From positions 248,001 through 312,000 of the forward strand of contig NZ_UTIQ01000199.1 of NCBI RefSeq assembly GCF_900582625.1: a DNA stretch of 64,000 bases, written 5' to 3'. Positions within the stretch are counted from its first letter, which is position 1. Each line of letters opens with the position of its first letter. Both the position numbers and the translations under genes were made by a program. The DNA is from Pseudomonas viridiflava (GTDB lineage: Bacteria; Pseudomonadota; Gammaproteobacteria; Pseudomonadales; Pseudomonadaceae). The notes beneath the pieces are model-generated. The model had not been told where the DNA came from and did no database searches. It saw nothing but the letters and a program-made list of their open reading frames with translations. Positions 53,580 to 62,600 of this stretch are shown here, in pieces.

Positions 53580-55415
53580 CTAATTCCTAGGCTCTTGGCG
53601 CTGTTGCTGTTCGTACCAGAATTTGCGTCGCAGTAGCTCGCCGGGGTCGTCGGGAATCTGCCGCAGCCATTGCTCCATGGCTTGGCGCTGCTCGGCGCCA
53701 AGGTGTTGCTGTTGGCCCTCGTCGGCCTGGGGTTTGCCGCCTGGTTGCTGCTCTGCCTTATCGGCTTTGCCGTTCTTGCCGTCTTTACCGTCTTTGTCGC
53801 CACCGGCCTGCTGGCCAGCTTTGCTGGCGTTGGGGTCTTGCTGAGCGCCTTGCTGGCCATCGGGTGGCGGCTTTTGCGTGGCGTCTTTTTCGTCCGTTTT
53901 GTTCGGGGTAGACGGCGGCGGCTGGTTCTTGTCGGTGTTGCTGTTGGAATCGGGCCCGCCCTGGTTTTGCTCAGACGGCTTTTGCTGCTGGTTCTTGCCT
54001 TTTTGTTTCTGCTTTTGCTGTTGTTCTTTCTGCTTCTGCTCTTTTTCCTGCTGCTTCTGTTGGCGCAACAGTTCTTCGATCAAGGCTTTGTTTTTTAGCG
54101 CCTGGGGCAACTCGGGTTGCACCTCCAGGGCTTGGTCATAGGCATCCAGCGCCGCTTCCAGCTCACCGCTGCGGGCCAGGGCATTGCCACGATTGTAGTG
54201 ATCGGCGGCGCTGCCGCCGGTGGCGAAACGGTTGGCGGCGCCGGCATAGTCGCCTGCCTGGTACAACGCCTGTCCCTGCCATTTGGGATCGGCAAAGGTG
54301 TCGGCCGCTTCCGCCGCTTTGTGCTGTTGCAACAGCCGCTCGCCTTGTTGGTCGGCGCGCAGCCAGAGGTCGGCAAACTCGAAAGCGTAGCTGGGACGCG
54401 GGCCCATCATCAGCAGCAACGGCAAGCAGAACAGCCAGCCACGGCGCCCAGCGCAGGCGGCCAGCAACAGCAGCGGCAACAGCAGCCAATAACCTTGGTC
54501 GGCCCAGGTTTCTAATTGCGTGGGTTCGCTGTCGCGCAGGCTTTCTGTGTCGGCGAGCAGGCCGAGGTCGCGCAGGTCGGTTTCGTCCAGACGCGAGCGC
54601 AGGTAGTTGCCGCCTAGTTCGTTGGCGAAACGGCGCAGGCCGGCGCTGTCCAGGCGCGGCAGCAAAATGCTGCCTTGGGCGTCTTTCAAAAAGCCGCCGC
54701 CTTCCTGTGCAATCGGTGCGCCCTGGGCCGAGCCGATGCCTAGAATTTGCAGGCGGCTGCCTTGTTTGCCCAGCGCTCGGCGAATGCCTTGGCGTTCCTG
54801 ATCATCCAGGGCCGAGGTGATCAGCAGTAGCCGACCGTTGCCTTGCGCGCCCTGTTCCAGCAGCGTCATGGCTTTGGCTACGGCCAGGTCGGCGCGTCGG
54901 CCGGCTTCCGGCATGATCGCCGGCTTCAGCGACTCCAACAGATTGCGCGTGGTCGCCAGGTCGTCCGAGAGCGGCACCAAGGTGTGCGCGCTGCCGGCGT
55001 AGAGCACGATGCCGGTTTGCGCGTCGTGGCGCGCTTCCAGCAGGTCGAGCACTTTGTGTTTGGCATGTTCCAGGCGATTAGGCTGCACATCGCCGGCCAG
55101 CATCGACGGTGTCATGTCGAGCAGCACCACCAGCGGGTCGGCGCGCTTCTGCGTGCTCTGTTCCACGTGTTGCCAACTTGGACCAAGTAGGGCCAGCAAG
55201 CACAGCAACCACGACACGCCGAGGGCAATCCACGGCAAACGACTGACCCGCCGATTACCGCCACTCAGCAGCACCGCGTGGAAAGCCGGCGGCAGGAGCA
55301 TTTGCCAACGGCCGGCGCGGCGTTGGCGGTGCCAGAGTTGCCACAGCAACCACAGCAGCGGCGGCAGCAACAGCAGCCAGAACGGCCGCAGCCAATGGGG
55401 CCAAAGCGCGATCAT
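53580..55415 (-). CDS. VWA and TPR domain protein (BatB-BatC fusion type)
   Basis: A 611-residue protein. The N terminus has two TM helices, then a von Willebrand A domain with the MIDAS motif DMTPS in VVLLDMTPSMLAGD. A further TM pair follows (LLLPLLLLAACAG, GWLFCLPLLLMMG), then a TPR segment (ADHYNRGNALARSGELEAAL DAYDQALEVQPELP) and a very long Gln/Lys/Glu/Pro-rich low-complexity tail of about 130 residues ending in a short folded part. The VWA part matches BatB and the TPR part BatC. ATG 55415 follows GAGGAAACGCTC and overlaps the upstream stop (ATGA). Confidence 0.88.
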   Translation of the reverse strand: MIALWPHWLRPFWLLLLPPLLWLLWQLWHRQRRAGRWQMLLPPAFHAVLLSGGNRRVSRLPWIALGVSWLLCLLALLGPSWQHVEQSTQKRADPLVVLLDMTPSMLAGDVQPNRLEHAKHKVLDLLEARHDAQTGIVLYAGSAHTLVPLSDDLATTRNLLESLKPAIMPEAGRRADLAVAKAMTLLEQGAQGNGRLLLITSALDDQERQGIRRALGKQGSRLQILGIGSAQGAPIAQEGGGFLKDAQGSILLPRLDSAGLRRFANELGGNYLRSRLDETDLRDLGLLADTESLRDSEPTQLETWADQGYWLLLPLLLLAACAGRRGWLFCLPLLLMMGPRPSYAFEFADLWLRADQQGERLLQQHKAAEAADTFADPKWQGQALYQAGDYAGAANRFATGGSAADHYNRGNALARSGELEAALDAYDQALEVQPELPQALKNKALIEELLRQQKQQEKEQKQKEQQQKQKQKGKNQQQKPSEQNQGGPDSNSNTDKNQPPPSTPNKTDEKDATQKPPPDGQQGAQQDPNASKAGQQAGGDKDGKDGKNGKADKAEQQPGGKPQADEGQQQHLGAEQRQAMEQWLRQIPDDPGELLRRKFWYEQQQRQEPRN

Positions 55416-56461
55416 GAGCGTTTCCTCATGCGCGGGCGCCATTTCGGGCGGGCTGGCAGGGCGCGCTGCAAGCGGCTTTGCAACAGGTGCGGCCACAGCG
55501 AGTTGACCACCAGCAGCAGGCTCAGCAGAAACGCCGCCGCCAGCGGCCAGGCGTAAAGCTCAAGGGCAGGGCGGGCGATGGTGGGTTGCTGGGCCACGGG
55601 TTCGAGTTTGTCGAGGCTGGCTTCGATCAGGGTCAGTTCGTCGCTATCGCGAGCGCGGAAGTACTGGCCGCCGGTCATGTCGGCGATTTTCTGCAGTGTC
55701 GGTTCGTCCAAGTCCAGGCCAGGGTTCAGACCGAGCATGCCGAACGCGCCGCGCTCTGGGTCGGCGCCGATGCCGATGGTGTACACCTTCACCTTTTCCT
55801 CGACGGCCAGCCGCGCCGCCGTGATTGGATCAATCTGCCCGCCATTGCTGGCGCCGTCGGTGACCAACACCAGCACGCGGCTATTGGCCGGCCGCTGACG
55901 CAGGCGCTTCACGGCCAACCCGAGCGCATCGCCAATGGCGGTGTTTTTGCCAGCGATGCCGATAAGGGCTTCGTCGAGCCAGATGCGCACGGTGCGGCGG
56001 TCAAAGGTCAGCGGTGCCTGCAAATACGCCTGGCTGCCGAACAGAATCAGCCCGACGCGATCGCCTTTGCGACCCTCGATAAAGTCGCCGAGCAGATTTT
56101 TCACCAAGGTCAGGCGGCTGACGTCGTTGCCGTTCCACTGCATATCGGCGTAGTCCATGGAGCCGGACACATCCACCGCCAGCAGCAAATCACGCCCACT
56201 GGCCGACACCGGCAACGGCTCGCCGACCCACGCCGGCCGCGCCGCCGCACTCAACAACAGCAACCACAGCAGGGCGAAAGGCGCCTGCTGCCGCCACGCG
56301 GGCAAGTTGGCCCGCGCACGGCGCCCAGCCAGGCCTTCGAGTTCCGGCAGGAAACTCACCTTCAGCGCCGCCTCGCCGCTGTCGGCGGCAGGCAACACCA
56401 GGCGCAGCAGCCACGGCAGCGGCAGCAGCACAAAGAGCCAGGGCCAGGTGAACTCAAACAT
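55412..56461 (-). CDS. VWA domain membrane protein (BatA type)
   Basis: A 349-residue inner-membrane protein. Two N-terminal hydrophobic segments (WPWLFVLLPLPWLLRLVL, FALLWLLLLSAAARPAW) precede a von Willebrand A domain with the complete MIDAS motif D-x-S-x-S (LAVDVSGSMD), a threonine in PLTFDRRT and an aspartate in VTDGASNGG. A C-terminal TM helix (WPLAAAFLLSLLLVVNSLW) ends in a basic tail. ATG 56461 (MFEFTWPW) is chosen over the longer frame; it overlaps the upstream gene end by 8 bases. It is a partner of the MoxR ATPase. Confidence 0.9.
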   Translation of the reverse strand: MFEFTWPWLFVLLPLPWLLRLVLPAADSGEAALKVSFLPELEGLAGRRARANLPAWRQQAPFALLWLLLLSAAARPAWVGEPLPVSASGRDLLLAVDVSGSMDYADMQWNGNDVSRLTLVKNLLGDFIEGRKGDRVGLILFGSQAYLQAPLTFDRRTVRIWLDEALIGIAGKNTAIGDALGLAVKRLRQRPANSRVLVLVTDGASNGGQIDPITAARLAVEEKVKVYTIGIGADPERGAFGMLGLNPGLDLDEPTLQKIADMTGGQYFRARDSDELTLIEASLDKLEPVAQQPTIARPALELYAWPLAAAFLLSLLLVVNSLWPHLLQSRLQRALPARPKWRPRMRKRS

Positions 56462-56948
56462 GTTTGCGAATCCAGGTATCGACGGCTTGGTAGAGGCCAT
56501 CCACCGCTTTGTCGTCGAGTTTGCATTCGGGGCGATACGCGCCTTCCACCAGAATCATCCAGCGCGTCAAACCAGCGGCCGGGCAGCGGTTGTCGAGGTA
56601 CGCCAACCAAGCGCGGCCGCTCATGGTGTGGCTCTGGCTGTTGGGGTAATGGCTTCGGCACAGGCGCTTGAGCAGGGCGTTGAGTTGCTGCAACCACGGT
56701 CCGGCGTTGATGCCGTCATAGGGTTTTTTCAATTGCCCGAGTTCCTGCAACGCCGCCAGGCGAAGGGGATCGAGCGGCACATCGGTACCGGTTTTTTTGC
56801 CCCGCTGCGGCAGACGTTTGCGCAAGCGCCACAAGCCCCACAGCGCCACCGGAACCAGCAAACCGAGCAGCCACCAGCCGGGTGCGGGCGGCCACCAGGA
56901 AATTGGCGGCGGGGCGATTAACGGTTGCAGTTGGTCGAGAGGATTCAT
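56454..56948 (-). CDS. DUF4381 domain-containing membrane protein
   Basis: A 164-residue protein with one N-terminal TM helix (PGWWLLGLLVPVALWGLWRL) preceded by the family's short Pro/Trp-rich lead (PLIAPPPISWWPPAPG), then a cytoplasmic helical part (LQQLNALLKRLCRSHYP, SGRAWLAYLDNR). DUF4381 proteins occur only in MoxR/Bat-type operons; their function is not known. It overlaps the DUF58 gene by 4 bases. Confidence 0.85.
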   Translation of the reverse strand: MNPLDQLQPLIAPPPISWWPPAPGWWLLGLLVPVALWGLWRLRKRLPQRGKKTGTDVPLDPLRLAALQELGQLKKPYDGINAGPWLQQLNALLKRLCRSHYPNSQSHTMSGRAWLAYLDNRCPAAGLTRWMILVEGAYRPECKLDDKAVDGLYQAVDTWIRKHV

Positions 56949-57889
56949 TGCTTCTTCCTCGGCCGCTGCCCTTGCAAGTGATCGCGCAGCTGTTCAATTG
57001 GGTCGTTCAAGGTGGTGAGCGGAAACAGCGGCACGCCTAGTTTCTGCGCCAACAATTGCCAGCGCGCCTGCCGAGCTTCGCCGAGGGCGTGATAGGTCTC
57101 GCGCAGTTCAGCGTTGTGGGTGTCGAGTTCCAACAACGCGCCACGCTCGGTGAATTGCAACAAGCCGGCGGCGGGCAGAGCGTGGTCCAGCGGGTCGGAT
57201 AACGGCAGCAGCAATAAGTCGGTGTGACGAGCGAGCAGGGTGAGTTGTTGCTCGGCGCTGTCGTTCAGCGCGCGCTCATCACACAGCACCACCGCCAGGC
57301 TGCCGGGGCGCAGCACTTCGCGCGCACGTCGCAGCGCCAGGCCAAAGGTGTCGCGGCCGGCGGGAATTTCACTATTAAGGTTCTGGTTGGCGCGCACCAG
57401 GCGGTTGAGCAATTGCAGCAGGCTCATCTTGCTGCGCCGGGGTTTGATTTCGTGGTGCTCGTTGTCGCCAAACACCAAGCCGCCGACGCGGTCGTTGTGG
57501 CCCAGCGCGGCCCAGCCAATCAGCGCCGCCACTTGCGCTGCCAGTACAGACTTGAACGCCAGCCCTGAACCGAAAAACAGGCGCTGGCTCTGTTCCACCA
57601 GAATAAAAATCGGCCGCTCGCGTTCTTCATGGAACAGCTTGGTGTGCGGCTCCTGGGTTCGGGCCGTCACGCGCCAGTCGATGGTGCGCACGTCATCGCC
57701 GGGCTGGTACACGCGCACTTGGTCGAAGTCGACGCCACGGCCACGCAATTTGGAGTGGTGCAAACCCACCAGCGGACTGCGCCGCGCCGGCGTGGAGAAC
57801 AATTGCACCTCGCGGATGCGGTGGCGCATCTCGATCAACTCAGCAAGGCTGACGCGAATTCCGGCTTCGCTGGCGGCAAGCGGTTGCAT
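56945..57889 (-). CDS. DUF58 domain-containing protein
   Basis: A 314-residue DUF58 protein. The signature RGRGVDFDQVRVYQPGDDVRTIDWRVTART is complete (the R-x-Y-x-x-G-D-x-x-x-x-I-D-W pattern). The C-terminal half has a VWA-like fold (PIFILVEQSQRLFFG, LAVVLCDERALND), which lacks a clear MIDAS. It is soluble. It follows moxR by 5 bases and the next gene by overlap, so it belongs to the same transcript. Confidence 0.92.
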   Translation of the reverse strand: MQPLAASEAGIRVSLAELIEMRHRIREVQLFSTPARRSPLVGLHHSKLRGRGVDFDQVRVYQPGDDVRTIDWRVTARTQEPHTKLFHEERERPIFILVEQSQRLFFGSGLAFKSVLAAQVAALIGWAALGHNDRVGGLVFGDNEHHEIKPRRSKMSLLQLLNRLVRANQNLNSEIPAGRDTFGLALRRAREVLRPGSLAVVLCDERALNDSAEQQLTLLARHTDLLLLPLSDPLDHALPAAGLLQFTERGALLELDTHNAELRETYHALGEARQARWQLLAQKLGVPLFPLTTLNDPIEQLRDHLQGQRPRKKQ

Positions 57890-57894
57890 GGCGA

Positions 57895-58854
57895 TCAGGC
57901 CACGGCAACCACATCGAGGATGCGTTGCAGCACCCGGTCCTGGTCAATGCCCGCCGCTTCGGCCTCGAAGGACAAAATAATGCGGTGACGCAGTACGTCG
58001 AACAGCACCGCCTGAATATCTTCCGGCGACACGAAATCGCGGCCAGCCAGCCAGGCGTGGGCGCGGGCGCAGCGGTCGAGGGAAATGGAACCGCGCGGGC
58101 TAGCGCCATAGGAAATCCACTCGGCCAATTCCGGGTCGAACTTGGCCGGGGTGCGCGTCGCCATCACCAACTGCACGAGGTATTCCTCCACGGCGTCGGC
58201 CATGTACAAACCCAGCACTTCTTTGCGCGCGGCGAAAATCGCCTGCTGGCTGACTTTATGTTCGGGTTTGGTTTCGCCGTTCAGGGCTTCGCCGCGGGCT
58301 TGCTGAAGAATCTTGCGTTCGACCGAGGCGTCGGGGAAGCCGATTTTCACGTACATAAGGAAGCGGTCGAGCTGGGCCTCGGGCAGGGGATAGGTGCCTT
58401 CCTGCTCAATCGGGTTTTGCGTGGCCATTACCAGAAACAGCGGCGACAAATCGTAGGTGCTGCGCCCCACACTGACCTGGCGCTCGGCCATGGCTTCCAG
58501 CAAGGCCGACTGCACCTTGGCCGGGGCGCGGTTGATTTCGTCCGCCAGCACCAGGTTGTGGAAAATCGGCCCTTGCTGGAACACAAAGCTGCCGGTTTCC
58601 GGGCGATAGATTTCCGTGCCGGTGATGTCGGCAGGCAGCAAGTCGGGGGTGAACTGAATGCGGTGGAACTCCGCCTCGATGCCTTCGGCCAGTTCCTTGA
58701 TCGCCTTGGTCTTGGCCAGGCCGGGAGCGCCTTCCACCAGCATATGGCCGTCGGCGAGGAGGGCGATCAGCAGCCGCTCAATGAGTTTTTCCTGACCCAG
58801 AATCTGCGTGGAGAGAAATTGACGCAGGGCGACGAGCGCTTCGCGGTGTTCCAT
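57895..58854 (-). CDS. MoxR family AAA+ ATPase
   Basis: A 319-residue AAA+ protein. Walker A is VEGAPGLAKTKAIKEL, Walker B LVLADEINRAP, the sensor 1 region FLVMATQNPIEQEGTYPLPEAQLDRF (MoxR signature) and the C-terminal lid ISYGASPRGSISL. MoxR ATPases act as chaperone-like partners of VWA proteins, consistent with the two VWA genes in the same operon. ATG 58854 follows AGGAAACTCTCCACG. It is the first gene of the operon; about 816 bases separate it from the divergent glutamate dehydrogenase gene. Confidence 0.94.
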   Translation of the reverse strand: MEHREALVALRQFLSTQILGQEKLIERLLIALLADGHMLVEGAPGLAKTKAIKELAEGIEAEFHRIQFTPDLLPADITGTEIYRPETGSFVFQQGPIFHNLVLADEINRAPAKVQSALLEAMAERQVSVGRSTYDLSPLFLVMATQNPIEQEGTYPLPEAQLDRFLMYVKIGFPDASVERKILQQARGEALNGETKPEHKVSQQAIFAARKEVLGLYMADAVEEYLVQLVMATRTPAKFDPELAEWISYGASPRGSISLDRCARAHAWLAGRDFVSPEDIQAVLFDVLRHRIILSFEAEAAGIDQDRVLQRILDVVAVA

Positions 58855-59670
58855 CGTGGAGAGTTTCCTGGCGGATTGACGAGATGCAACGGCTCACAGC
58901 CAGGCGACAAGGCGCGCGGGGGTGGCTGCGAATGGCGTGACACTTTAATGCAAAACACGAAGCGGCGGCTATTGGGGGGCTGGGGGATTGAGTGGTGGGT
59001 CAAAAAGCATCGCGCTCCGACATTATTTATGGATGGCGATGGATTTGGGTTTTCACCGTCATTCCCGCGCAGGCGGGAATCCAGAGTCTTTCAGGAGAAG
59101 GTGATCTTTCCCAAACTCTCGGTTCCGAATCGTCGGACCGCCGCCTTCCCGGGAATGACGGGGGTATTTGCAGAAGGTGGCGCCTGCGCGGCGAATCGTC
59201 TGACCGGCGACGGATCCACAACCCACACCGTCGTCCTCGCGCACGCGGGGACCCAGTTTTTCGGAGCGATCACCGTTCTCCTGAAAGACTCTGGATTCCC
59301 GCTTTCGCGGGAATGACGGTGGTTTGTGAGGGAAACAGCGCACGCGCGCCAAATCGTCGGGCCGTCGCCTACACGGTAATGACGGCGTTTGTTCCGAGAC
59401 TCCCGTACAACCAGCGCACTAGAGCACTGCATCTGTTGACCGAATATGTCGCCCCATCGCAATCCCTCGGTCACAGCCTCTCGTTAAGCTACGCGTGACT
59501 TGATGGTCGTCGCGTGCACTGGCGGGTTTCAACAATGGCCTAGACTGTTGTGCAACCCGATTAACAGGGTGCCCTGCCCAGGTAACTTTCGGCACCGGCA
59601 CACGGCGTAATCGGTCAGGTATGAATTCAGCGAGCTCTCTCACGAACAACAAGCCCAGCGGAGCACACAC
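58855..59670. repeat. Divergent intergenic region with dRS3-like repeats
   Basis: Short-form palindromes are at 59061-59080 and 59295-59314 (ATTCCCGC-N4-GCGGGAAT), a GATCC-type copy near 59235, and long-form copies at 59121-59161 and, degenerate, 59351-59384. The left 150 bases should hold the moxR promoter and the right 250 bases, which are free of repeats, the gdhB promoter. No gene is seen in either strand; longer frames run through the repeats. Confidence 0.85.
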
Positions 59671-62600
59671 ATGGCGTTCTTTACGGCGGCCAGCAAAGCC
59701 GACTTTCAGCATCAACTGCAAGCGGCACTGGCGCAGCACGTTAGTGAACAGGCGTTGTCACAAGTAGCCCTGTTCGCCGAGCAGTATTTCGGTATCACCG
59801 CCCTCGAGGAACTGACCCAGCGTCGCCTCTCCGACCTCGTCGGTTGCACCTTGTCCGCGTGGCGTCTGTTAGAACGCTTCGACAGCAGCAAACCGCAGGT
59901 ACGCGTTTTTAACCCCGATTACGAAAAGCACGGCTGGCAGTCGACCCACACCGCCGTCGAAGTGCTGCACCCCGACGTTCCCTTCCTCGTCGACTCGGTG
60001 CGCATGGAGCTGAACCGTCGCGGTTACAGCATTCATACCCTGCAAAACAGCGTGCTCAGCGTGCGCCGCGACGCCAAAGGCGAGCTGGTGGAAGTGTTGC
60101 CCAAAGGCACCACCGGCCCGGACGTGGCGCAAGAATCGCTGATTTTCCTGGAGATCGACCGCAGCGCTAACGCCACCGACATGCGCACGCTGGAAGCCGC
60201 CATTCTCGAAGTGTTGGAAGAAGTGCGCATCACCGTCGCCGACTTCCAACCCATGCGCGCCAAAGTTGGCGAACTGCTGGACTGGCTGAGCAAAGCCAAG
60301 CTCAACGTCGAAGCCGCCGAACTGGCGGAAATCAAAGTGTTCCTGCAATGGCTGCTCGACAACCGCTTCACCTTCCTCGGCTACGAAGAATTCACCGTGG
60401 CCGATGAAGCTGAAGGCGGTCATATCACCTATGACGAATCGACCCTGCTGGGCCTCTCCAAACGCCTGCGTACCGGTTTGAGCAACGAAGACCTGCACAT
60501 CGAAGCCTACGCCGTGAACTACCTGCGTGAGCCCGTGTTGCTGTCGTTCGCCAAGGCCGCCCAGCCAAGCCGCGTGCACCGTCCGGCCTACCCGGACTTC
60601 GTTTCCATTCGCGAACTGGATGCCAAAGGTCGCGTGGTCAAGGAATGCCGCTTCATGGGCATTTACACCTCCATCGCCTACAGCGAAAGCGTACGCAGCA
60701 TTCCGTACATTCGCCGCAAAGTGGCGGAAGTGGAGCAGCGTTCAGGCTTCAACGCCCAAGGTCACCTCGGCAAAGAGCTGGTGAAAGTGCTGGAAGTGCT
60801 GCCGCGCGACGACCTGTTCCAGACCCCGGTGGACGAGCTGTACAACACTTCGCTGGCCATCGTGCAGATTCAGGAACGCAACAAAGTGCGCCTGTTCCTG
60901 CGTGCCGACCCGTACGGTCGTTTTGTTTATGCGTTGGCCTATGTGCCGCGCGACATTTATTCCACCGAAAGCCGCGTGCGCATCCAGCAAGTGCTGGTAG
61001 ACCGCCTGCAAGCCACCGACTGCGAGTTCTGGACCTACTTCTCGGAATCGGTATTGGCCCGTGTGCAGTTCATTCTGCGCATCGACCCAAAAACCAAACT
61101 GAACATCGACCACGCGCAAATCGAGCGCGAAGTCATTCAGGCCTGCCGTTCGTGGAAAGACGACTACGCCGGTCTGGTGGTTGAAAGCCTCGGCGAAGCC
61201 AAAGGCACCCGCGTCCTGGCGGACTTCCCGAAAAGCTTCCCGGCCGGCTACCGCGAACGCTTTGCGCCGCACTCGGCTGTGGTCGACATGCAGCATTTGC
61301 TAAGCCTCTCGGATGAACGCCCGCTGGTGATGAGCTTCTACCAGCCGCTGAGCGCCGACGGCCAGCAGCTGCACTGCAAGCTCTACCACGCCGACACACC
61401 GCTGGCGCTTTCGGATGTGCTGCCGATTCTGGAAAACCTCGGCCTGCGCGTGCTAGGTGAATTCCCGTACCGCCTGCGCCACCAGAACGGCCGCGAGTTC
61501 TGGATTCACGACTTCGCGTTTACCTACGCCGAAGGCCTGGACCTGGACATTCAGCAACTCAACGACACCTTGCAAGATGCCTTCGTGCAGATCGTTGGTG
61601 GCGCTGCCGAGAACGACGCCTTCAACCGGCTGGTGCTCACCGCCGCCATGCCATGGCGCGACGTGGCCTTGCTGCGCGCCTACGCCCGTTACCTGAAACA
61701 GATTCGCCTGGGCTTCGACCTGAGCTACATCGCCAGCGCCTTGCTCAACCACGTCGACATCGCCAAGGAATTGGTGCGCCTGTTCAAAACCCGCTTCTAC
61801 CTGGCGCGCAAACTCACTGCCGACGACCTGGCCGACAAGCAGCAACGTCTGGAACAAGCGATTCTCACCGCTCTCGACGACGTTGCCGTGCTCAACGAAG
61901 ACCGTATCCTGCGTCGCTACCTCGACCTGATCAAAGCCACGCTGCGCACCAACTTCTACCAGAGCGATGCCAACGGTCAGGCCAAGTCGTACTTCAGCTT
62001 CAAATTCAACCCACGGGCCATCGCCGACTTGCCCAAGCCGGTACCGATGTTCGAGATTTTCGTGTACTCGCCACGGGTCGAAGGCGTGCACCTGCGCGGC
62101 GGTAAAGTAGCCCGCGGCGGTTTGCGCTGGTCTGACCGCGAAGAAGACTACCGCACCGAAGTGCTGGGCCTGGTGAAGGCGCAGCAAGTGAAAAACGCCG
62201 TGATCGTGCCGGTCGGTGCCAAGGGCGGCTTCGTGCCACGCCGTATGCCGATTGGCGGCACCCGCGACGAGGTGCTGGCCGAGGGCATCGCCTGCTACCG
62301 CATCTTCATTTCAGGCTTGCTCGACATCACCGACAACCTGAAAGAAGGCGAAGTGGTGCCGCCGCAAAACGTCGTACGCCATGACGAAGACGATCCGTAC
62401 CTGGTCGTTGCCGCCGACAAAGGCACCGCCACGTTCTCCGACATCGCCAACGGCATTGCCGGCGAATACGGCTTCTGGCTGGGCGATGCGTTCGCCTCCG
62501 GCGGCTCGGCCGGTTACGACCACAAAGGCATGGGCATCACCGCCAAAGGCGGCTGGGTGTCGGTGCAACGTCACTTCCGCGAGCGCGGCATCGACGTGCA

